From Caldalkalibacillus mannanilyticus JCM 10596 (lineage in GTDB: Bacteria; Bacillota; Bacilli; Caldalkalibacillales; JCM-10596): a stretch of DNA of 64,000 bases. This document shows positions 28,800 to 37,442 of the stretch, one piece after another. Within the stretch, counting starts at the first letter, position 1. Every line of letters starts with the position of its first letter. The stretch covers positions 84,914-148,913 of the forward strand of contig NZ_BAMO01000006.1 in NCBI RefSeq assembly GCF_000615945.1. The letters are read 5' to 3'. The position numbers were made by a program, and so were the translations under genes. Under the pieces are notes generated by a model. The model saw nothing but the letters and a program-made list of their open reading frames with translations, was not told the origin of the DNA and made no database searches.

Positions 28800-28862
28800 C
28801 TATGATTTATATATATATTACCTGTTTTTATATATATTAATAGAGGTTTCCCTATCCGTCAA
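28800..28862 (-). promoter_or_regulatory. Promoter of the sulfate assimilation operon
   Basis: On the minus strand TTGACG (28857-28862) and TAATAT (28834-28839) are 17 bp apart, close to the sigma-A consensus. Two copies of TAATATATATA, one overlapping the -10 and one about 20 bp downstream, may be an operator repeat. The remaining leader to cysP (28719-28800) shows no S-box or other riboswitch that I recognise. Confidence 0.65.
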
Positions 28863-28908
28863 CGGAAATTTTCGATTTTTTATGAACTATTTTAGAAAGG
28901 GCGAAAGC

Positions 28909-29421
28909 CTATAGGTCTAGATCTTGTGCAATCTCTTCTACGATCTGCTGGGGCGTTTTCCCTAAGGCGTGAATGATCTTGTCCGCCTCGGCATAAATCT
29001 TCTCCCTTCGAGTAAAACGCGCCCTCATCTCCTCCAATTCATTCTTGTTCCATAGAGGTCTGCTCTCATCGCTTTCCAGCCGACGCACAATCTCTTCGAA
29101 AGGCAGATAAATATAGTAGGAATTACCCAACTCCTTTAGTATTTTTCGATTCTCTGCTCGTTCCGGCATTCCACCTCCAGTGGTTAGAATGGTAGAATCC
29201 GCTGAATCCCGTGTTTTCTTTTCTTTCAGATTCGTAATAAACCGAGTTTCAAGCTGACGAAAATACGCTTCTCCATGATGGCGAAACAACTCAGGAATAG
29301 AGCATCCTTCCTGTAGCACAATTTGCTCGTCCGAATCAATCCACTTCCAGCCATGCAGTTTGGCAAATTCCTGCCCAATTGTGCTTTTCCCTGCTCCCAT
29401 AAATCCCCACAAACTGATCAT
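28909..29421 (-). CDS. aroK: Shikimate kinase
   Basis: Phosphorylates shikimate in the chorismate pathway. 170 residues; P-loop GFMGAGKSTIGQ (6-17), shikimate-binding IDSDEQI (33-39), TTGGGMPER, and the lid region ESDESRPLW. It stands alone between the cys operon promoter and a tRNA gene. ATG 29421 has only a weak ribosome binding site. Confidence 0.93.
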   Translation of the reverse strand: MISLWGFMGAGKSTIGQEFAKLHGWKWIDSDEQIVLQEGCSIPELFRHHGEAYFRQLETRFITNLKEKKTRDSADSTILTTGGGMPERAENRKILKELGNSYYIYLPFEEIVRRLESDESRPLWNKNELEEMRARFTRREKIYAEADKIIHALGKTPQQIVEEIAQDLDL

Positions 29422-29550
29422 TTCTCTTCACTCTCTTTCCTTCATCCTTCACTACTGACTACTATCTTAGCACAATCAATCCTTTAGTAGGATAAAAGAT
29501 CAATTTGAATGTATATCTTCTTACTCTTCGGTCATAATAATAGATGTTGC

Positions 29551-29623
29551 TGGGTTGTAGCCAAGCGGTAAGGCAACGGACTTTGACTCCGTGATCCCTG
29601 GTTCGAATCCAGCTGCCCAGCCA
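29551..29623 (+). tRNA. tRNA-Gln (anticodon UUG)
   Basis: The D arm (GCCAAGCGGTAAGGC), the anticodon stem-loop ACGGA-CTTTGAC-TCCGT with anticodon TTG, the T loop GGTTCGAATCC and an encoded 3' CCA are all present. The core is nearly identical to Bacillus tRNA-Gln. From T1 to CCA it measures 73 bases, two fewer than usual: the T stem shows only CTGG/CCAG, and TGGGTTG against CTGCCCA leaves a T-T clash. Missing bases here fit the one-base losses seen in nearby genes. Confidence 0.85.
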
Positions 29624-29633
29624 TCCATTTCTC

Positions 29634-29662
29634 TTTACAGTTGAATCATTCTCACTTATAAT
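29634..29662 (+). promoter_or_regulatory. Promoter of the DUF2626 gene
   Basis: TTTACA (29634-29639) and TATAAT (29657-29662) are separated by 17 bp, about 50 bp before the start codon. Confidence 0.6.
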
Positions 29663-29715
29663 AAAAAATGATGAACAGAGAGCAATTGGAGTAGTGATAA
29701 AGGAGGGATTTGGGG

Positions 29716-29940
29716 ATGGCTCGCATGTATCGAGTTTTCGCTTTTTGGACAGGATTGTTTGCACTTTTAGCTTATATTGGACATATGCCAAGTATGTCAT
29801 TATTGTTCTTTGCCCAAACTGCGGTATTTTTAGCCTTAAGTTATTTGAACTTATCCGAAAAAGGTTACATCTACATTTTTGCTGGATATTTAGTACTCTT
29901 TTTTGTTGGATTTACATACTATACAACATTTATTATGTAA
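29716..29940 (+). CDS. yqgY: DUF2626 membrane protein (YqgY-like)
   Basis: A 74-residue protein of the YqgY family with two or three membrane segments: FAFWTGLFALLAYIG, SLLFFAQTAVFLALSYL and YIYIFAGYLVLFFVGF, ending YYTTFIM. ATG 29716 lies nine bases after AAGGAGG; an upstream TTG at 29710 is too close. Sequence and length match the B. subtilis protein closely. Function unknown. Its own promoter and terminator make it monocistronic. Confidence 0.87.
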   Translation: MARMYRVFAFWTGLFALLAYIGHMPSMSLLFFAQTAVFLALSYLNLSEKGYIYIFAGYLVLFFVGFTYYTTFIM

Positions 29941-29975
29941 GTATAGGCTGGTGGCGGAAGCCAGTAGCTCAACAA

Positions 29976-30008
29976 TAAAATCCCTGCCCAAAGCGGCAGG
30001 GATTTTCT
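29976..30008. terminator. Bidirectional terminator
   Basis: AAAATCCCTGCC and GGCAGGGATTTTC form a perfect 12-bp stem around CAAAGC, between convergent genes; A- and T-tracts flank both sides. Confidence 0.9.
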
Positions 30009-30060
30009 ATTGCTTGATTCAAGTCAATACGTATAGGCAGAAGATGAGATTATGACCATG

Positions 30061-31239
30061 CTATCGACTTTTTTTCGCCAGATAATTGTTCATATTAAAG
30101 GATTGCAAAAAAGGATACGACTGCTTTAGAAATCTTCCTTTTCCCAAAGTAAGCACTTGGAAGGCTCGACTGATTCCATCTGGAGCAATCAAAGAATGAA
30201 TGGCACGGTTTTTCTTAATAACAGGATGATGAAATGGATCTCCTCCAGAATGTTCTTCAATAAACTGAAGAATCCCTGCATTAAGCAAAAATTCGTCCTG
30301 TCGAGCTAGCCCTAGCTTCGTCCATCCAAGCTGCTCTGCCTTGGAGCAGAGAGCATCAAAATGGATGTGATAAGTGATATCTTTTTCACCTGGCTGATCA
30401 AGCAGATTCTCGTCCCATTTATGATCACGATAGCACCGTAAGCTCCCCTTGCGATGAAGAGGACTCATTAATTCCTGGTGAGAATATCCGTAATCAATAG
30501 TCAACCAAATTCCTTCTTCCATCCAATTGGCGACTTCACTGACCCATTCCTGAGCTGCTAAAGGAACTTCTAGACGTTGTCCGTCCGATAAGACAAGCTG
30601 TTCTTTTTCTACATACGCTTGAACTTCTGGGTTCGTTAAAGGATGAAGAATTTCGGAGAGCTTGTATTCCTTTTCATTCCACGCAACTCCAACCTCAAAT
30701 AAAAGTCCGTTTTTCTTCTCAATAAGATGAACAGGAAAAGCGTCAACTAATTCATTGGAGAAAAAAATTCCTTTATATTTGGGATATGTGAACTCTTGTC
30801 CCAGCTCCCCAGTATGTTCAAGATCCTCAAGCCATATTACTTTATCCCTATGGGCGCTTAAGAGATCAAGCTGCTTTTGGCGATGGTACAAACTTTTTTC
30901 GATGATGAGGTATGTACTTCCTTGATAGATCTCTGGATACTTCCTTTGTAAGGCATCCAAAAATTGCTTAGAAAAAAGTCCGGTTCCAGCCCCCATCTCA
31001 CAAAAGGTGAACGGCTCATTTATTTGCTTAAAAATAGTGACAGCCACATCAACAAATACTTCAGCAAACACCGAGTGAATGTAGCTTGTTGTATAGAAAT
31101 CTCCCTGTTTTCCTATTTTTTCTCTTTCATTCATATAATAGCCCAGCTGCGGATGATATAAGCAATCGGTCATATATTCATAAAAGGAAATAGATTGGGT
31201 AGGCGAATGCGTAATCTTTTCTCGCAAATATTCCAACAT
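30061..31239 (-). CDS. SAM-dependent methyltransferase, MidA/NDUFAF7 (DUF185) family
   Basis: 392 residues. N-terminal SISFYEYMTDCLYHPQLGYY and GKQGDFYTTSYIHSVFAEVF are the family signature; TFCEMGAGTGLFSKQFL is the SAM-binding glycine loop; IFFSNELVDAFPVHLIE and WLTIDYGYSHQELM follow. The mitochondrial homologue methylates an arginine of a complex I subunit; bacterial substrates are not established. It follows the MBL-hydrolase gene by two bases and ends before the terminator at 29976. Confidence 0.85.
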   Translation of the reverse strand: MLEYLREKITHSPTQSISFYEYMTDCLYHPQLGYYMNEREKIGKQGDFYTTSYIHSVFAEVFVDVAVTIFKQINEPFTFCEMGAGTGLFSKQFLDALQRKYPEIYQGSTYLIIEKSLYHRQKQLDLLSAHRDKVIWLEDLEHTGELGQEFTYPKYKGIFFSNELVDAFPVHLIEKKNGLLFEVGVAWNEKEYKLSEILHPLTNPEVQAYVEKEQLVLSDGQRLEVPLAAQEWVSEVANWMEEGIWLTIDYGYSHQELMSPLHRKGSLRCYRDHKWDENLLDQPGEKDITYHIHFDALCSKAEQLGWTKLGLARQDEFLLNAGILQFIEEHSGGDPFHHPVIKKNRAIHSLIAPDGISRAFQVLTLGKGRFLKQSYPFLQSFNMNNYLAKKSR

Positions 31240-31241
31240 GT

Positions 31242-31874
31242 CTATCTACCTGAGATAAATGGATTAAACGCTAACTCTTGTTGAATGGTTGTCGCGGGTC
31301 CATGACCAGGATAGACTTTAATTTCTTCAGGTAAAACCATGATTCGATCACGAAGGCTTGTCATTAAAGTATCATAATCTCCACCTGGTAAATCCGTTCT
31401 GCCAATCGAGTTCTGGAACAACGTATCTCCAGCAATTAAGATCCCTGGTTCACTGAGATAAAAGGAAACACTTCCTGGAGAATGTCCAGGTGTATGAATC
31501 ACTTCAATTTGAAATCCTGCGATCACCAGAAGATCCCCATCGCGAAGTGCCTTGTCCCTTGGCTGACAAGAAATCGGTCCTGTAATCATCTCCCATCTTA
31601 ATGATCCATTTTGTGCAGGATCAGTAAGCCACTCTGCTTCAAGATCATGGATATAGACAGGAGCTTTAGTCACTTGCCTAACCTTTTCTAAGCCTCCAAT
31701 GTGGTCAAAATGAGCGTGTGTTAACAGAATCGCTTTGACCTGTAAGTCGGCTATGTGTTCAAGCATTGGTTCTGGGTTCATTCCAGGATCAAAAATAATC
31801 GCCTCTCCCTTATCGTTGGAAAGAACATATCCATTCGTTTGTATGGGACCTAAGGGTTGCATCCATAAGTTCAT
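31242..31874 (-). CDS. MBL-fold metallohydrolase (YqgX/glyoxalase II-like)
   Basis: 210 residues with the metal motif LTHAHFDHIGGLEKV (HxHxDH), further ligands in HTPGHSPGSVSFYL, IAGDTLFQNSIGRTD and VYPGHGPATT. This is the single-domain YqgX type, related to hydroxyacylglutathione hydrolases. In a Bacillales host bacillithiol conjugates are possible substrates. It is cotranscribed with the downstream methyltransferase gene. Confidence 0.88.
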   Translation of the reverse strand: MNLWMQPLGPIQTNGYVLSNDKGEAIIFDPGMNPEPMLEHIADLQVKAILLTHAHFDHIGGLEKVRQVTKAPVYIHDLEAEWLTDPAQNGSLRWEMITGPISCQPRDKALRDGDLLVIAGFQIEVIHTPGHSPGSVSFYLSEPGILIAGDTLFQNSIGRTDLPGGDYDTLMTSLRDRIMVLPEEIKVYPGHGPATTIQQELAFNPFISGR

Positions 31875-31918
31875 TTACTATTACCACCTTTTATCCTCTA
31901 TTCCTTCCTATTGTACCT

Positions 31919-33253
31919 CTAGAGGAGTTGAGCCGCAAGCTGAGCAAGTGGGGAGCGTTCTCCTTTTTCTAGGCGGATATGACCACTAATCCCCTGTTCT
32001 TTCATCTTCTCGACTACATAGGTTAAACCGTTGTTTGATTCATCAAGATAAGGATGATCGATTTGTTCTGGATCACCCATTAGGACTATTTTGCTCCCTT
32101 CTCCGACACGAGTAATGATCGTTTTCACCTCATGCTTAGTTAAATTTTGAGCCTCATCAATAATAATAAATTGTTCCGGAATACTCCGTCCTCGAATATA
32201 AGTTAAGGCTTCGACTTGAATGGTACTTCCTAACCCTGCTAAGATCCGATCCAAATCTCCTGGCTTCTTCGTACTAAAAAGATACTCTAAGTTATCAAAG
32301 ATGGGCTGCATCCACGGTCTTAACTTTTCTTCCTTTTCACCAGGCAGATATCCTATATCTTTTCCCATAGGGACAACTGGACGAGCTACCAGCAGCTTCT
32401 GATATTTATGTTCATCTTCAATCTTTAATAGGCCTGCTGCTAATGAAAGCAATGTTTTTCCTGTTCCCGCTTTTCCTGTTAGGGTCACAAGCGGAATATG
32501 GTCGTTAAGTAATAGCTCAAATGCCATTTTTTGTTGAACATTTCTAGGCTTCACACCCCAAACATGATCTTCACTAAATTTTAAGGGATGAATGGATTTA
32601 CCATCCACTCCTACCTTTCCAATCGCTGATGCCGAAGAACCTAATTCATCCCTCAAGATAACAAATTCATGAGGGAAAAGTTTTCTGTTTTGTTGGAGCT
32701 GTTTCAACGCTAGCTTATGCTGAGAGTAAAATAAATCAATGGTTTCTTTCCTTTCCCTGATTTCAATACTCCCCGAATAGCTTTTGGAGTATTGTACAAC
32801 CTGATCAGAAAGAAAGTCTTCCGCCGGGATTCCTAATGCGTCCGCCTTTACACGAACCAAGGCATCCTTACTAACTAAGATGACAGGTCTGGGATTCCCT
32901 TTTTCTTGTTCCTCCTCTTGTAAATTGAGAGCAACAGCAATAATTCGATTATCATTCGTCTTTTCGATAAATGTTTCTTGAAGCTTTAAAAAAGATTTAT
33001 GGTTCAATTCGATTCGAAGAGTTCCACCCGTTTCTAATTGAACTCCCTCATGCAATTTTCCTTTCATTCGGTACTGATCTAAGATACGCGAAAAATAACG
33101 TGAGTTCCTCCCTATTTCATCCATATACCTTTTTTTAGAATCAATTTCTTCAAGTACAACGGCTGGTATAACAATTTCATTGTCTTCAAAAGAAAAAATA
33201 GCGTGAGGGTCTTGCAATAGCACATTCGTATCTAAGACATAGATCTTTTTCAA
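31919..33253 (-). CDS. ylaK: PhoH-like ATPase with N-terminal PIN domain (YlaK)
   Basis: 444 residues. N-terminal PIN domain (1-135) with KIYVLDTNVLLQDPHAIF and the acidic residues typical of PIN nucleases; C-terminal PhoH ATPase with LTGKAGTGKTLLSLAAGL (Walker A) and FIIIDEAQNLTKHEV (Walker B), plus GDPEQIDHPYLDESNNGL. PIN-PhoH fusions act as RNA helicase/nucleases in studied cases. The divergent neighbour is a YlaJ lipoprotein, as in B. subtilis. Confidence 0.9.
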   Translation of the reverse strand: MKKIYVLDTNVLLQDPHAIFSFEDNEIVIPAVVLEEIDSKKRYMDEIGRNSRYFSRILDQYRMKGKLHEGVQLETGGTLRIELNHKSFLKLQETFIEKTNDNRIIAVALNLQEEEQEKGNPRPVILVSKDALVRVKADALGIPAEDFLSDQVVQYSKSYSGSIEIRERKETIDLFYSQHKLALKQLQQNRKLFPHEFVILRDELGSSASAIGKVGVDGKSIHPLKFSEDHVWGVKPRNVQQKMAFELLLNDHIPLVTLTGKAGTGKTLLSLAAGLLKIEDEHKYQKLLVARPVVPMGKDIGYLPGEKEEKLRPWMQPIFDNLEYLFSTKKPGDLDRILAGLGSTIQVEALTYIRGRSIPEQFIIIDEAQNLTKHEVKTIITRVGEGSKIVLMGDPEQIDHPYLDESNNGLTYVVEKMKEQGISGHIRLEKGERSPLAQLAAQLL

Positions 33254-33421
33254 GATTCCGCCTCCCTTTGGTTGATCAAAAGTTAGGATTTTTGGTAAAA
33301 AGTAATAATCTCAATAGCTGTTATTTTTAAATGTATGACTCATGGATTAAATATAGACGGATAAACTATAGGTAAATAAAAATGATGATTCAATCATCGT
33401 TTGGAGAAAGGATGAACTTGC

Positions 33422-34231
33422 ATGAAACTGCTTAGAAACAGCTCCATACTCATTCTTCTACTCATTCTGTTTATCGCAGGATGTAATCCGGCAAATCAAC
33501 AGCAAAATATACAAGGACAAGGCTTAGATCAGAACCAAACACAAGGCTTCCAAAGAGAAACCTATCCATATCAAAATGCAAATCCCTTTACAGTTAGAGA
33601 AAACCCGAATTTAACTGGGTTTACTCGACAAAACGAGCAAGGCTATATGACACAATATGACCATGGGTACATCAATCGGAGCCAGCAAGGACAAGGCTTT
33701 GTGAACCAAAATCAGACACGTGGTACTGAAGGCTATGACCTCCATCATGTTCCTCCTCAACAAAACATGCGAGGGTTTAATCAAGGTACCAAAGCACCAC
33801 AAACCCCTAATCGCAATCGCGATGCTCAAGAAGTGGCAGAAAGATTAGTAAAGCTAGCGACAAGAGTAGAACAGGTCAATGATGCGACAGCCGTCGTCGT
33901 TGGTCGTTGGGCAGTTGTTGGAATTGACCTCGATGCCACTCTAGATCGTGCAAGAGTAGGAACGATTAAATATACGGTCGCTGAAGCATTAAAATCCGAT
34001 CCCAAAGGAGCCTATGCCATTGTGACAGCCGATATTGATACGAACTACAGATTAAGGCAAATGGCAGAAGATATTCGCCAAGGACGACCTATCGAAGGCG
34101 TCATGGACGAGCTGGCTGAGATTGTCGGACGTATTATGCCTCAGATTCCGCGCCAGATTGAAGAAGCGGAGGAACCCCCACAGGAACGAACAGAGAATAG
34201 ACTTACTCCACAACAGGAGCCTCCACGCTAA
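33422..34231 (+). CDS. ylaJ: YhcN/YlaJ family sporulation lipoprotein
   Basis: 269-residue lipoprotein with lipobox LFIAGC (Cys21). A Gln/Asn-rich linker with repeated QGQG, NPNLTGF and QGY elements spans about 25-125, followed by the YhcN domain (AERLVKLATRVEQVNDATAV, DLDATLDRARVGTIKYTV) and a Pro/Glu/Arg-rich tail. Members are spore inner-membrane or cortex lipoproteins linked to germination. ATG 33422 follows GGAGAAAGGATG. Located between ylaK and the germinant receptor operon. Confidence 0.85.
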   Translation: MKLLRNSSILILLLILFIAGCNPANQQQNIQGQGLDQNQTQGFQRETYPYQNANPFTVRENPNLTGFTRQNEQGYMTQYDHGYINRSQQGQGFVNQNQTRGTEGYDLHHVPPQQNMRGFNQGTKAPQTPNRNRDAQEVAERLVKLATRVEQVNDATAVVVGRWAVVGIDLDATLDRARVGTIKYTVAEALKSDPKGAYAIVTADIDTNYRLRQMAEDIRQGRPIEGVMDELAEIVGRIMPQIPRQIEEAEEPPQERTENRLTPQQEPPR

Positions 34232-34259
34232 GACCGCGTGCGATAACAATCCCATATAA

Positions 34260-34303
34260 AAACACACAGCGATCCGTACTACAGGGCGCTGTGTATTTTT
34301 TTT
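34260..34303 (+). terminator. ylaJ terminator
   Basis: CACACAGCG and CGCTGTGT pair around a 15-base loop, followed by ATTTTTTTT. Confidence 0.85.
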
Positions 34304-34352
34304 ACATGAAAAAAAAAAGATGGGGAAGGTTATAAAAAAGAGGTGTCAACAT

Positions 34353-35975
34353 ATGGGATTTAAAAAAACAATACGCAAAATAACAGAAAAGAAATCAAGG
34401 AAAAAAAGATTTGATCTATCATCTACTGAGAACAAAGATTCTGCTCCCATTTTTACTGAGCTTGAAAAAAACATACAAAAGATAGAAGAAGAAACGGGCA
34501 AAAGCACAGATGTAGTCATTCGGCGATTTAACACGGGAGAAAATGGAGAAATTCAATGTTGCATTGTGTATGTTGAGGGGCTGGTGGATAAAGATATTCC
34601 TAAGGACATCGTGCAAACCTTGCTTATTGATACGAGAACCTCTACATTGATTCATCAATTGTCAGCAACAAACGATAAAATCGAGTTTATTTATCAGTTT
34701 ATTTTAGAGGTTGCTGAAGCACAAATTGTTGAGGAATATAACACGTTATACACAAGCATTATGTCAGGCGACACCATATTACTTGTACATGGAATGACAA
34801 AAGGAATTATATGCAGCACACGCGGCTGGGAAAATCGTGGGGTTCAGGAACCTGAGGCACAGACCGTGATTCGTGGACCCCGGGAAGGGTTTACCGAAAG
34901 CTTACGAACAAACACCTCTTTAATCAGACGCAAGATCAAATCTGAAAAGCTTTGGCTAGAAACCAAGGAAATTGGAAGAGTGACCAAAACAAGTATTGCT
35001 ATTATGTATATCAAAGGGATTGTTAACGACAAAATCGTCGAAGAGGTTCATCAACGCTTAGATAAGATCGATATTGATGGGATTCTGGAGAGCGGATATA
35101 TCGAGGAACTCATTCAAGATGAAACCTATACCCCCTTTCCTACGATGTATAATACCGAGCGCCCAGATTCTGTAGCTGCCAACCTTTTGGAAGGTCGAAT
35201 CGCGATTCTCGTAGATGGTACTCCTTTTGTCCTTATTGTTCCTGCTTTATTTATGCAATTCTTTCAAGCGAGCGAAGATTATTATCAGCGTTTTGATATC
35301 TCTACTATCATACGGCTCTTACGATTTTTAACCTTTTTCATTGCTCTATTGGCACCCGCTTTCTATGTAGCTATCCTAACCTTTCACCAAGAAATGCTGC
35401 CCACAGAGCTATTAATTGGCGTTGTAGCGAATCGAGAAGGCGTTCCATTTCCCGCCTTTATTGAAGCGCTATTAATGGAGATCACCTTCGAAATCCTGAG
35501 AGAAGCGGGGGTCAGAATGCCACGAGCAGTAGGACAAGCCATCTCCATTGTTGGTGCTCTTGTCTTGGGACAAGCAGCTGTAGAAGCAGGACTTGTTTCT
35601 CCAGCAATGGTGATTATCGTTTCCATTACAGCCATCTCTAACTTTGTTTTCCCTTCCTTTAATATGGCAATTGCCATACGTATGATCCGCTTTCTCATGA
35701 TGGGATTGGCGGCGGCATTTGGTTTATTTGGCATCACCATAGGGATTATCGCAATGGTTCTCCATCTATGCAGTTTACGTTCCTTTGGAATTCCTTTCAT
35801 GTCACCAATGGCTCCCTTTATTATGGATGACCAAAAAGACAGCATCCTACGCGTTCCAATTTGGGGAATGTTTGCAAGACCACGCTTACTAAGTCAATTC
35901 AACAATAAAAGAGAAGCAAACTCCTCTCCAGGGAAACCACCCAATAGAAGCAATGAGTCTGGAGGAAACGAATAA
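34353..35975 (+). CDS. Spore germination protein, GerAA/GerKA family
   Basis: A-subunit of a germinant receptor in the spore inner membrane. About 540 residues: hydrophilic N-terminal domain (1-290) with EKLWLETKEIGRVTKTSIAI and ERPDSVAANLLEGRIAILVDG, then five or so membrane segments (LLRFLTFFIALLAPAFYVAI, GQAISIVGALVLGQAAVEAG, ISNFVFPSFNMAIAI) and a Pro/Arg/Ser-rich tail. ATG 34353 (MGFKKTIRK) is chosen because AGAGGTG precedes it at seven bases; ATG 34320 has no site. Overlaps the gerC start by one base. Confidence 0.92.
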   Translation: MGFKKTIRKITEKKSRKKRFDLSSTENKDSAPIFTELEKNIQKIEEETGKSTDVVIRRFNTGENGEIQCCIVYVEGLVDKDIPKDIVQTLLIDTRTSTLIHQLSATNDKIEFIYQFILEVAEAQIVEEYNTLYTSIMSGDTILLVHGMTKGIICSTRGWENRGVQEPEAQTVIRGPREGFTESLRTNTSLIRRKIKSEKLWLETKEIGRVTKTSIAIMYIKGIVNDKIVEEVHQRLDKIDIDGILESGYIEELIQDETYTPFPTMYNTERPDSVAANLLEGRIAILVDGTPFVLIVPALFMQFFQASEDYYQRFDISTIIRLLRFLTFFIALLAPAFYVAILTFHQEMLPTELLIGVVANREGVPFPAFIEALLMEITFEILREAGVRMPRAVGQAISIVGALVLGQAAVEAGLVSPAMVIIVSITAISNFVFPSFNMAIAIRMIRFLMMGLAAAFGLFGITIGIIAMVLHLCSLRSFGIPFMSPMAPFIMDDQKDSILRVPIWGMFARPRLLSQFNNKREANSSPGKPPNRSNESGGNE

Positions 35976-37176
35976 TGCTCCCAAAAATCGTGAAAGGCAT
36001 CCTTATTATTTTTATTCTTCTCTTGTTAACAAGCTGTTGGAACAGGAGAGAACTCAACGAATTGAGCATTGCTTCCGCCATTGGTATTGATGCTCTAGAG
36101 GACCAGAAGGGATATCAGGTATCTGTTCAGATTCTCAACCCAAGCGAGGTTGTCGAAGGAATGGGAGGAGGAGGATACGATACCCCTGTTAGTTTATATA
36201 CATCGACAGGCGAAACGATCCATGAAGCCATGCGAAAAATGACCAAGCAAGTCCCTAATAAAGTTTATCTTGCCCATGTCCGAATGGTTTTCTTAGGTGA
36301 GGAGTTAGCCAAGCAAGGAATTGCGAAGCCTCTTGATTTCATTTCCAGATATCGCGAATTAAGGACCGATTTTTATATCGCTGTGACCAGGGAAGTGACG
36401 GCTCATCAGGTTCTTCAACTCCTCACCCTATCGAGAAGCTTCCAGCCAACAAAATGTTCCATTCCCTGGAAACCTCATCAAGAAAATGGGCGGAGACAGA
36501 TGGTGTTTTTTTAGATGAGCTAATCCACGACATTTTGAGCGAAGGAAAACATCCTGTCATTACCGGTATTCAAATTATAGGAAATCCTGAGGAAGGAAAA
36601 AAAGAAGATAACGTAAAGACAAGTGAAGCTCCTGTCAATTTTCGTTACTCAGGAATGGGAATCTTTCGAGAAGATAAACTCATCGGCTGGCTAGATGAAG
36701 ATGAAAGCAAAGCATACAACTACATCCGGAATGCGGTGGAAAGCACGATTATTAATACAAATTGCTCTGGTGATGGGTATATTGGATACGACCTCATACG
36801 TGCTTCTAGAAAAGTAAAAGTGATCATGAAGGATTCGCAGCCAACCATCGATCTTTCCTTCGAGCTTGAAGGAGATATATCGGACGTAGAGTGTAATCAA
36901 ATCGATTTGGCTGACCCTCAACAAATAAAGCAAAAAGAAAAAGAGATTGCCACCATCGTCCAAGAAAAAATAATGCGTAGTATTAAAAATGTACAAGAAG
37001 AATACCAGGTTGATATTTTTGGCTTTGGAGATATGATTTATAGACAAAAACCGCAGGCTTGGAAGAAGCTGAAGGATGATTGGGATCAGCATTTTGTCCA
37101 GCTAGAAGTGAATGTTACTGTAGATGCCAAAATAAGAAGAGTAGGAACGATAGCCAACACCTTTAAAAGAAAGTGA
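35975..37176 (+). CDS. Spore germination lipoprotein, GerAC/GerKC family (frame broken)
   Basis: C-subunit of the germinant receptor; a lipoprotein with lipobox LLLTSC (Cys17) followed by WNRRELNELSIASAIGID, the family opening. The frame is lost at 36426-36428: LLTPIEKLPANKMFHSLETS needs CCCC where CCC is read, giving 400 residues in all. C-terminal part: NFRYSGMGIFREDKLIGWLDE and VDIFGFGDMIYRQKPQAWKK, both typical of GerC domain 3. It is the second gene of the ger operon. Confidence 0.9.
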
Positions 37177-37185
37177 GGAGGATCT

Positions 37186-37422
37186 ATGTTATTTATTCTT
37201 GGAATTCTCCTGTTAGCTGCCATATTTTCACTCATTGAAATTCCACCGCTGCTAAAAAAAAGACGAACAAGGGAGGTATGGGCTTTTTCTATCTTGCTGG
37301 GAACTGGGGTTCTGCTAAGCAGTTTTCATATTCTTGACCATACTATTCTCAACCCTCTACATTTCATTGAAAGCCTATTTAAGCCTTTACGAGATTTTCT
37401 TATCGAATCCATTCCTAATTAG
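37186..37422 (+). CDS. Small two-helix membrane protein, candidate Ger D-subunit
   Basis: 78 residues with two hydrophobic segments (LFILGILLLAAIFSLIEI and WAFSILLGTGVLLSSFHIL) separated by a basic loop (KKRRTREV). Small two-segment proteins encoded inside ger operons, such as GerVD/GerUD in B. megaterium, modulate germinant receptor response. Here it lies between gerC and gerB, nine bases after gerC, with GAGGAGG upstream. The D-subunit identity is inferred from position and topology. Confidence 0.68.
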   Translation: MLFILGILLLAAIFSLIEIPPLLKKRRTREVWAFSILLGTGVLLSSFHILDHTILNPLHFIESLFKPLRDFLIESIPN

Positions 37423-37442
37423 ACGAAAGGATGTGATCGGCT

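Noticed and set aside
35384..35845. Long antisense frame within gerA
   Set aside because: Shadow of membrane-helix codons; no ribosome binding site or family resemblance.
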